DNA of 64,000 nt, taken from positions 1 through 64,000 of the forward strand of contig JAKCPI010027372.1 in assembly GCA_023213315.1 (NCBI GenBank), read 5' to 3'. The stretch is from Euborellia annulipes (taxonomy: Eukaryota > Arthropoda > Insecta > Dermaptera > Anisolabididae). Every line of letters starts with the position of its first letter. The first letter of the stretch is position 1. Below the pieces are notes generated by a model, which was not told where the DNA came from, ran no database searches, and saw only the letters and a program-made list of their open reading frames with translations. The translations under genes and the position numbers were made by a program. Below, piece after piece: positions 39,001-50,489 of this stretch.

Positions 39001-42000
39001 TAAACACAGCGTGGACAAAGGAATTCAAGAAGGAGTCACGGCTTCTCTACGTGAATGCACTCTTCCCCTTTATCTTAAGGTAAAATACATATCGTAAATA
39101 AGCAAGATTATTATTCTAAAAAAAAAAAAAAATTATTATTTGTAGGTGTTAGCCTGGCAAACGGCATGCTGGAGCGAGGATGAGCACTCGCTGGAGCCCC
39201 TCGGCTCATTGCCCGCCCAATTGGACCAACTACTTGGCGAATTGGAGACATCATTGGGTGTAACACGAGTACAGCACGCCTTGGCGCTCCTCACAGCATC
39301 CAAGCATGGATTGCGAGATGCTGAGATGTTGGACCTTCTCGCCAGGGACCCGGCCTTCCATAGCGAGAGCACTTATGGTAAATTTCTCATTGAAAGAGGT
39401 AGCTAGATATAAATCAATGAATAGAATTTCTAACACTCTAATTATTTCACTTTACACCTCAAATAACTCATTAAAATTAATGAGTGTATGAATTTAAACA
39501 AATCGTTAGTGAATTATCAATGCATGTCGAAAGACTATGAATAAATTAGAAGACCAAAAAATGGGAATACGGAAATAAAATAAAATAGCTCTAAGGAGGG
39601 AGTCAGTAGGGTGTCCCCGTTCTGTCCAGGAGATGATCGATTCTTCAATTCTCCCTAAAAAATATTTTATACAAACAAATCCTCAACTATGCGTTGTCTA
39701 TTAGAACATTGAATCCCCTCAGACTACTCTTAAGAGAATGATTGAGTTTGAGGCAGGGCCTGGCACAATTCAAATACTGTATTTGAAGTACATCTGTATT
39801 TTGTATTTCAAATTCTTGGGTTCTAAGCAGGTGCATATACTGTTATAAGGGGGGGGGGGGGTTATTAAAAAATGCTTATATATTAATATATTTGTTTTTA
39901 TTAATTTTATTTATGCAACGCACTTTTTCATACAAAAATATAGAAATTGGCCATATACTTCTACATATATATAGATACGGGCCAATTTTATATTTTTGTT
40001 TGGGGGGAGGGGTAATCTGGTGGGACTGGTAGCACAGCACACAACTTTCTCTTACTCTCGGTAATTTAAAATTGCATTCTGTACTTGTTTACCACAATAT
40101 ACCCGTATATAAAAATAAAATTTTTTAAGTATTAATTTTTAAAATTTTATATTAAAAATAAAATTCAATTTCCAAGAAAAAAATATTTTTCTCAAATCAC
40201 GGAGGCGGTAATTACCCCCTTTACTCTCTCCCTTGATGGGAGGAGGGGGCTATTTAAAAATGAGTTCGAGCCCCCCCCCTCCCCTTAAAAAATTCTATAT
40301 ACGCCCCTGGTTGTATTTCAAATACTTTTTATCGGGTATTTTGAATTTCAAATAGTTAAGAGTATTTTACCTGGTTCAATAATTCAACTTTTTTTTTTTA
40401 ATTTTGAATTGTTTATAGATGTCAATTTACTGGCGACAGGCTAATGTTAAAAATCATTTAACTCACTAGGACTGTGCAAATAGTAGTTGGAAATGAGATA
40501 GGTCTTTTCAGCCCAAATTTGTTTCTACCGTCCCAATTAATATATATATTTATTTTATTAAAATCTATTAGATCTCAGACCGTCAGGTTTCGGCTACTCT
40601 GCTGTAAGCCTTCCTCAGTGAGGACTGGATCTAAATGGTAGAATATAATAAATAAAAAATTATGGAATTGATTTTATTAGAATTATAAATTATATATTTA
40701 CCTATAATGTGAGTATTATATTCGCATTTAGATGATTTAGAGGAAGGCTTACAGCAGAGTAGCCGAAACCTGACGGTCTGAGATCTAAAAGATTTTAATA
40801 AAATAATATAAAAATAATAATATAATATAATATTCATACCCGAAACCGCCTCGAATAAATAAATAACCTCTAAACTAAGACTATGCAATGCAAATTAAAT
40901 AATAAAAAAAAGTTTTAATTTTTAAAATTTATTGAATAAATAATGAATAAATACATGAGAAATGTTTTGGTCATTAATTTCTTTTACAATCTCGAACTTG
41001 TTCAAAGATGATGGTGACTGGGATGATGGACGATCGATTGATGATGATGCACGGAATTATGTTCTTGATGGGCTGATGCCTGATGATGATGATGATGATG
41101 AGGTACAAAAAGAGGCTGTTGATGATGGTGGTGGTGTTCAATTAGAGGTTCGTGGTGTTTTTTATAGTGCTGTGGATGAGTGGCATGTCCTGAGTTTTTG
41201 ACCACTGCTGTGAATCCATTATGAGGGTCAGCTGAGTAATGCACAGTGCGAATGGTACCGTCAGGTTGCGCCACTGAATATTCGCCTTTAACGACATCGC
41301 CGTGACGTGTCTCCCATTGGTCCTTATGATCGCCTGTGTGCCCGTCCTTCACTCCGTACTTGAAGGAATAATCAGCTGGCGCCTGGTAGGAAAAAAAATA
41401 TAAACAGGCCCATCGAGAGGGTGTGGCTTTGACTCATATTCTGAAATTAAAAATATTTTTAAAAAAAGATTTATTACTCACATGATGGTCTTCGTGTCCG
41501 TTATGGATGTCATGACCAAATTGGGCGTTTGCAATTGCAATAACGCCCAAAAGAAGCAAAGCGATCTGAAAGAGGAAGTTGTTTATTAATCAATCAATCA
41601 GAGAAACAGACAGACACCTTTGGAATCTAAAAAGAAACGCATACCTTGTATTGAAAAGACATTGCTCTCTTCTCTTTTGTTATAAAAGAACTGGATGCTA
41701 ATCGGAAAATTCGGCGTCGGTTATATACTAGTTGAAGATGTTATTTCATATCCTCTTTTATTAATTAACTTTCAATTTATCCAAATTTATTATGCAATTT
41801 ATTTTGTTAATTTATGTATTTAGGGATAAAATACTTTCCATATTTGCATATTAAAATTAAAAAAGAATTTGGAGTTAGCGTGATCCGGAAATTCTATTCT
41901 ATTTTTCGTTTGTTTGTTTTTTTTTAATTTTTTCAAAACAACCGAAAGTAAAATGAATAATGTAAGTAAGCGAAATTCAAATATAATTTTTGCCAGCATG

Positions 42001-45000
42001 AGTTCATTTAAATAATTTTTGATAATGTATATATAACAGTTATATATTTTTAGGCGGAGGGCCGGAATTTAGGATTAAAGATTGAATCACCTCTTTCCAA
42101 AAAAAAAACAAACTTTAAAGTATAATTACATGTACATACATATACATTACATACAGGGCTGTAACTAGGCAGGTGCAACAGGTGCACCCGCACAGGGCCC
42201 AGAGATCTAGGGGGCCCTAAAACGAAATTGCTAATTGAATTTATCGGAAAAAGAAATATTTTAAATTTTTCTGATACACTTGACCGGACCCCCCAAGGCC
42301 CGGGGCCTATCCGCATCGGGGTTTGCGGGGATGTACGTTACGCCACTGCTTAAAATCATAGATAGGTGGTAAACAGATAAAATTACTTTTTCCCAAAAAA
42401 TATAGGGGCCCTAAAAAAAGCTAGTTACGGCCCTGATTACATTTACATTTACATTTAGACCCCATCCTATTTATTTCAAAGATTAGTAGCTAATTCAAAT
42501 GAAATAAATTAGTCCATTTTGGAACGGAAAGCGAACTCGGGACCCTAGGCACCAGGAGCTAATGTCTTCTCTCTGCGCCATGGGTCAGGGAAAAAGAACT
42601 TATTCGCCTCAAAGTTTCGTTAACGTTTTGACACACATCCTCATAAGTAATTCAAATTTAACCATTATATAAAATAGGGTAAGAGAAAGTAAAATATTAA
42701 ATTACGTTAAACAAATAATTTACATACAGTAGAATCCCGATAATTCGTGTCGTCACGGGATCTAGGGTTTAGTACGAATTATCGGGAAAACAAAATTTAA
42801 AAAAATTAAAATATTACAAATGCTGAATTGTAGAAAGGAAAGAAATGTAGAAGAAGCCCAATTTCCCTTTCTCCTCTCCTCATTTCCCTTCAGTGAAAAG
42901 ATTACAACCTTGTTTTAATTTTATCTTCCTTTTTCAGTTGTCTGGGCGCCGGCTTGTTTGTTTTGGCCTCGGCTAATCCGGCAACTAGGACCATTCGTCA
43001 TTTGGAGTAGTGTCGGAGAGCCATCGTCTCTCTCTTGGCGAGATGGCACAGTTAGAGAGGCTCTCCGAAGAAGATATTTAGCATCCGAGGAACAGAAGTC
43101 GTGGGCTCATGGGGTCTTGGCCCAATACTACGAGGGCAGATTGGATGCCCAATTCGATGCTGAAGCTCTATCAGGCAGAGTGGCACACACCGATGAACAT
43201 CGACGGTGAAAAAAATAAAACAATACTTTCATTGATTTTTTTAATTTCTTTAATATTTTATATCACAATTGTAGTGAACTGAGAAGGAATGGAAAGGTCT
43301 GAATTTATCTAAATTGCCTCACATTCCAAAAATACTTTTATACTAATACTATGTATTATTTTGAAACTAGAGACTCAATCCATTCGAAATCTACCCCGTA
43401 TTTCATTTTTTGTTTTAATATTATGGTACAATGTTTTACATCATATAACAAGATTAATTGATTTTATTTAAATTTGAGAGGCAGATCCATGGGCGTACCC
43501 AGCGGGGGGCAGCTGCCCTCCCCCCTAGAAGCAAAAAAAAAAAAAAATTAATTGTTTATAAAGTGATGAAACGAAACAAAATTGGTGGATGGAGACGGGG
43601 AATGATTTTTTTTGTTAGGACTCGGGGGTTTTTAGGCCTTTAATTCGAAGACTTTTCCCCTCTATATAAAAAATAGCTATGTCACAATCTGGACGACCAT
43701 GATCTGCCCCCCCCCCCCTGGACGACCATGATTTGACCATGCCTCCCCCTAGATTTGGTCCTGGGTACGCCCATGGGCAGATCGTTGAATGTATCTCTTT
43801 GTTGGAAAAAACTTTAATTATTTCTGTAGAAACAGCCACACGATATATTAATTAAAAATTCACTTGGAAGTTACTTATGGAGGTCAATTCAAGTATAAGT
43901 AACTTACAAGTGAATTTTTAATTTAATAATTTCTTTGTTAATCAAAAAAAGCATAATAATTCCTTTAAAATGTTCTAAAATTTCATGTTTAGAGCATATT
44001 TAGGCTTCTTATAAAGACAAATTTAAAAAATCCAATTGAAAATCGAAAATTCTCAGAGTTCAAATATTTTTTGGTAAAAACAAGAGTCCCGTCTTATTAC
44101 TTTCTCTTACCTATGTATATATGTATATATATATAGAGAGAAAGTATTGGATTCATGTCAAAAATTCGATGTCGAGATTTTGATGGATCTTCCGTTTTGA
44201 GGTCCCCTGAATCCAAAAAGTGGTTTTCGCGACATGGTCTGTCTGTCTGTGTGTCTGTGTGTCTGTGTGTCTGTCTGTCTGTGTGTCTGTGAACAAAATA
44301 TCTCAAGAACGAAAAGAGCTAGGAGGTTGAAATTTTATATTTAAGTTAGGCACCCCCATGGGACGTGACACGAAGCTTTTGAACAAAATCGACCAAAAAG
44401 TACTAGTACTTTACTGATTCACTTTTTCAGTTTTTTTCGATTTCTCAAAATTTGCTCCAACGATTTTTTTAAATTCAAAAATCAATTATTTTTTAGATTC
44501 TCTATAAAATGTATATTCTCATTTTGTGATTGAAATCTTCTGAAGAGCACTTTACTCTTGTACTCCATAGAAAAGATAGGAGAAATGGTTGCCATGGTAT
44601 CAAAATATAAATATTTTCCCATACTTATAAATTTTACATCTTGAATTCAATTGTACCCTACTGTAGGAAACTAAATACATGTCGACACAAAAAATCTGGT
44701 GTGACAAGCACAGTGCACAACTTTCGATTACCGAAGGTAAGAGAAAGTTGTGTGCTGTGCGCCAGTCACACCAGATTTTATTTATTTTGGAAGGATTCAT
44801 ATTAATGTGAATGTCCAAACGGACAGCTTGTAAAAGAATAGAATTGATCCGAAACTGTTTTAATTAAAATTAAAAATTAGTCTTTAAAGAAATTTATTCT
44901 AATTTATTTTTTTTTATTTTAGCTATGATAAAAGAAAATTGGTTGAGCTTCCTTATCAAGTATTGCAATTGGAGGGTTCCATCAAAGAACGTTTCTTGCT

Positions 45001-48000
45001 CAATCATGAATGGCTTTATAGCAAACTCTGCGGAGCTGACGTCTTTCAAGTAAATATTTCATTTTTTGTTAATAATAAATTTGGAATTATAGTTTAATTT
45101 TTTAAATCATTCAACAAATACAAATATAATTTTTGTTATGTATTTTATTCTTTTTCTTACAGGTTTTGGAGGATATCGCTATGGAACCAGGTTCAAGTGA
45201 TGATGCTGATTTGGTTTCTTTGCGCACCTTCTTAGAGTCATGCGCTCCTGCTCTACTCTATGACGGTCGTCAATTATACGCTCAGGCATTCGCCTATTGG
45301 CGAAGTGCGTCTGTTAAGATGACCCCATGGGCCCAAAGGCTGCTGGCGGCCAGCAAGGACCCCCCTGTGCTCACCTTATTGCCAACGCACACCCAATCGC
45401 CTTTTGAAAAACACTTTACCGTACGTCTAATATTGTATAACAAAGATTGTTTAATGTCACATTAGTCTATTTTGCCAATTATTTTTTTTAATAATATACC
45501 AGTAAAAATATTGTAACGAGAAAACTCGTTTAAGGAGGAAACATCCATAAAAAAATAGACAAAAATAATTAACAACAAATTTATTTAACGTAGCAACAAT
45601 GTTTAATTTTTATTCCCGGTCGCGGGCTTCGCAACCGCGCCGGTATAGAGTGTACAGAGTATCTGCTGAGTCGCTTGTTTTTAGACAGCCAAAAGCATTG
45701 AATTAATGAACATTTATTAGATTGCCAGATTATATTTAATTAGAATTTAATTAAAAAATTATTAATGAGAGTTTATAGTTTATCATATGCGAATTTAGTT
45801 TAATAATGAAAATGGAAAACGTTGATGGACTCATCTGTACTCATTTGGTATCCAAATGGCTTAAATAAAATCATCCAGGGACATCATCTCTGGCATTCAA
45901 TGCTTACACATGCTGGTTACAAATGAAAACCCATATTAATTTAGAATTTGATAAAAATCAGTTTATAAAATAAAGTTTTAAATAGAGTGAGGGGGTGGTC
46001 AAGAGACAAGCTCAAATTGCTATGACCATTATAATAATATTTTTTAATTTTTTTAGATTAAAAAAAAATTAATTTTCATAATTTTTTAATTAGTTATAAA
46101 AATAATTAATTCTTTAAAAAGAACCCGCAAATTATTTACGTATTAAAAATATAAATACTGAACAACGTTTCGACTACTTATTCTGCGGCCATTTTCAAGT
46201 ACTGGACACTTGATCTGACTCAAATGAACTAACCTCTAAAGAACCGTTACGTGCATTTTATATACAACGACGTCAGCGCCATCTACAGCCATTCCTATGA
46301 AGTTAGACACAATCATCAAATCAAGTGTTTACATAAAAAGCATGATGTTACAATAAATTTAACTGACTGCAAAATAAGCAGTCGAAACGTTGTTCAGTAT
46401 TTATATTTTTAATAAATAATACAATAATTAAAAACTCCCATAGTAATAATAATAATTCAAACCACAAAAGCTCTAATAAACCCATTAAGTACAACCTCAA
46501 AATTAAAAAATTCATAAAGAGCTACGATAAAATTGCTTTTATACCCATTACTAATTATGAAACTAAAATAAACTAATTGACTACTGATTGTAGAAGCATA
46601 AACGATTTGAATAATCCCAGTGATCCACCATCATTTTCTTCATTTAGCTTTATTTTTGATATATTAATTTTTTAACATATATTTTTAATTTTAAAAACAG
46701 GGATTTGACTCGGTTCAACGACTGGGTGAGAGCGAGGATCTCGTTGTGACTGTATCAACAGAGAAAGAGGAGATTTCAGTTTGGTCAGTTCATGAAGGAC
46801 GACGTTTAAGAACATTGAAAGGAATTCCTCAGCCAATCACTCTCAAAGATATCGATCAAATTCGATGTGTGGTAAGCGATTTTCTAATTAATAATACATG
46901 TTTATAATAATTATGATAATCATAAATAAATCATAAATCAAAAATTATCTTTTAATAAAAGATTTATTTGATTTATTTTTCATTAGATTTTCTAATCCGT
47001 CCCTGGCTTGAATATGTGACATTAATATTATGTCTCTCTTTTTTTCTAGGTACTTTGTAGTCGTGAATTGCGAATTTATGATCTTGAAAGTGGCCAATTT
47101 GTGACACGACTCAAAGGTGTAATGAACCAGAAGATGCCTTATTTTGGTCTCCATGACACAGAACACCTGGTGACATTGAGCAGAAATCGAATGTATGTCA
47201 ATCTAATGAATTTACAGAGTGGAGATTGTGTGACAACATTTAAGGCTGGCGAAGATCGTTTTCTGAATTCGCTTTTGGTTTCTGGTGACGGAAGGTTTGT
47301 CTATTTTGGAATTTTGTATGTAATATTTCCGTGTTAAATTAATAAAATTCAAAAAATTATTCAAACATCTTGAAATCCCAAAAGCTGGACTGATATCAGA
47401 CCATTAGGAGGATCTCAATATTTTTTTTTTTAATATAATCTAAAAAATGACTTTCAGGTCTATCCTCTAAAAACAGACGTTAAAATTTAACATCATAAAT
47501 TGGGCGTTAAAAAGTAAAGTAATAAAAACAGCGTTAAATATTCTATTCTCTAAACCAAGTTTTAACAGCGACGTTAATATGTTGCTTTTATCTCAAAGCT
47601 GTCAAAACTTTTTAGGTTAAAGACGCCATTTTTATGCATTAAATACGACGTTAAAGTTTTAAAGACATGACATTAATTTTTAACACTATTGACTAAATGT
47701 TAATGCTTTGGCGTTAAAGTTTTTTAATAACAATTTGAGGCAGGTGTTAAAATGAATTTCAGATGTTTAAAAGTTAACGTTTTTGCTTAGACAATAGACC
47801 TGTTTGTCTCTTAACCAGTGAAGCAGAGATTAAGCTTTTTGCGATAGGGGTCGCTTCCGATCTCGAGCTAGAAAAATCTATTTTCAACTAATTGATTACA
47901 AATCATTTTAAGAAACATTTCTCTAATAATTCAACATTTTACATTTTAACATTTAACATTTTACCTTTTGCTAATTTCATTGAAATAAAATAAATATCTT

Positions 48001-50451
48001 TTAATAATAAATGTATTTTTGAATTTTAAAGAGTTCTCGTTTGTGGCGACGAAACACAAAAACCTTTCCCTCTACTTGTTTGGAATTTGGCATCGAGGAA
48101 ACTGCTCTACGATCTTCGAATTCCTCATCATGATTTTGTTACGAGTCTTGCTGCCATCACTCACGAGGGTCATTACGTTTGTTGCGTTGCAAAGGCAAGC
48201 ATTTTCTCTCTTTCTATCACACAACTTGTATTGTGCTTATTAATTTCTTTCTTTTTTTTTTTGCTTTTAGGAAGTTGATGAACCTGGTCCAAATTTTATT
48301 GTTGTTTATGATCTTCAAAGTGGAACACTTTTTAAAAAATGGAAGCCAAGTGTCAACACTGTCTCTTTGGACATTTCATCCCGAGATTTGTGTGTCATAA
48401 GCGGGCTTGAGGACTCGCGTATTTTAGTCTGGGATTTAACGACAGGTGCGTGGTCACTTTTCTATTATACCAGTGGCGTATTCAGGGGGGCCCAGGGGGG
48501 CCGGGCCCCCCCAAAGGCTTCTCCAAAACAAAAAATACCTATTGTTTTCCCTAATGTTTTTTTTTTTTAAATAATTATTTTTTTAACTCTCCTAAATTCT
48601 AAAATCTAAAAAAAAAACTTATAAATAATTGAAAAAATCTCTAATATTTACGAATTTTGTATTAAAATTATTTTTTATTTCAAGAAAAAAAATTTTTTTA
48701 TTTGTTTTTTATTTATAATTATTATATTATCTAAAAAAAATTTCTCCACTTTAAGTTTCTTGGAAAAGAGGGGGGGGGGGGTTCAAAAATTTTTGGGCCC
48801 CCCCAAGCAGAAATCCTGGCTACGCTACTGTATTATACTATTATATAAAAGATAAATTTGCACTCACCCAGGACTGTAGATTTACCAATAGATAGGATTA
48901 GAACCTGTGGTATGAGAAATTAAATTAAGAAATAAATAAAATATATTTTTAAAATATATTTTGTTTCATTCAACGGACTGAAAAAGGCCTTCTAACCCTA
49001 TCTATTGATAAAAGATAAAGTCTGTCTGTCTGAAATGCATAAACTCCAAAAATACTAAACGGTTTTCATGCGTTTTTGTGGGTTGATATTTTCCGAGAGG
49101 GTGGTTTGAAGCTAGCAATATTTAGAATTAGGGGTAGGGGATCCTCATTTTAAATGGCTCACAAATTCAGAATTTTCCCCTTTGAAAAGTATTGTGTTCT
49201 ATATTTTTTATTAAGACAGATATGTATATTAATTGTATGTAAAATTGCGGCATATGATCAAAGACGAGGGTCTAATAAACCGTTGAAAAACTTTTTTCAA
49301 ATTTTTTTCAATAAATAATTTAGTTACCATCACATTTTTTACTTTTCTCTTATTTTAATTGGACCCTGTTACGCATTAGTGTGTCAAGCGCCAGGTTCCA
49401 AGATTTGAGTAAATTAACATTAAAGTTTTTTGTTTTGATTGGATTATATATAATTTTTTTTGTCAATTGTGCAAGTAACATTAAATATAAATTTTTGAAG
49501 GACATATTTCATAAAAAATACTATTAATTATAGCATTTGAAACAATTTTTTTGGCACTTGACACACTAATGCATAACAGGGTCCAAATTATGAGTGATTT
49601 CAATCGTACAATCCTTTTGAACTTTAAAAGTTACCATTTTAACTCTGAATACACACTCATCATTTATAATAAAAAGTGGTGACAAGTCACTCTCAAAATT
49701 TTTAACAAACTTTAAATAATCTTCAATTTTAAATGAAAACTGCTATGCTTATTCAGATTTAAAGCTTAAGGAGAAAAACTCTCTAGTTTATTGAATTACA
49801 ACTATTTTTTGTTGTATTTGCAGTTTGTGTAAAAGCGTATTCAACCGTAATGTCATTTGTGATATTAATTATTTCTATTTGAAATAATAATCTTAACAAA
49901 AAAGAAAACGGAGACGCTTCACTATCTTTAAAAGGCCAATCAGGGCAAAATCTTCAAACCTTAACCATACCCCTACCCCCCTACGTCAATCATATTTAGG
50001 TCCCCCCAATAATTTTTAAAAGTCGGCGCCCGTTCCCGGAGCCCGTCGAGGGCGGGCTGCTCTGATATTGATATAATTTAGGGAAATATGTTCTACCCTT
50101 GTTTATTTTATAATTCTGCTTTTTTACATTTGAACAGGCAATTGCCGATGGACACTCGTCGGTCATACGGCGCCTGTCAGTTTAGTCCGATTGGATCCAT
50201 GCGGAGGGTCATTTCTCTCAGCCGATCGTCAAGGCCGAGATCGGTCCCTTCGTCTATGGTCTTTATCACGTGGCAATTTACTTGCTGTTTTTACGCCTGA
50301 ACGGCCGGTCCGTTCCTGCGAAATTCTTCCTGGCGGTCGATGTGTTGTCCTGGCCCTCGAACATCAAGATGCCATCACAAGTTTACATTTACGAGGCCCA
50401 GGGATACCACCACCACCCACGGAGCCCACCAGGTATCAGCTCTAATAAACT

Positions 50452-50489
<38 letters not shown>

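Larger units (their letters stand above)
40560..40800. repeat. fold-back element carrying HH4
   Basis: TTAGATCTCAGACCGTCAGG mirrored by CCTGACGGTCTGAGATCTAA. Lies about 200 bp from the 3' end of the cuticular gene in NWD intron 14. Confidence 0.7.

Noticed and set aside
40962..41201. Plus-strand frame rich in Asp (DDDDDD-type)
   Set aside because: It is the complement of the His-rich tail of the cuticular gene; CAT/CAC codons read as ATG/GTG/GAT on the other strand.
46360..46402. Another hammerhead candidate (CUGACUGC...GCAGUCGAAACGUU)
   Set aside because: It has a good stem II and GAAA but no CUGANGA core before the stem; treated as a relic of the 46.1-kb repeat.
50088..50300. Alternative frames over exon 22
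   Set aside because: Only the frame with GH...LRLWSL WD signatures joins exons 21 and 23.
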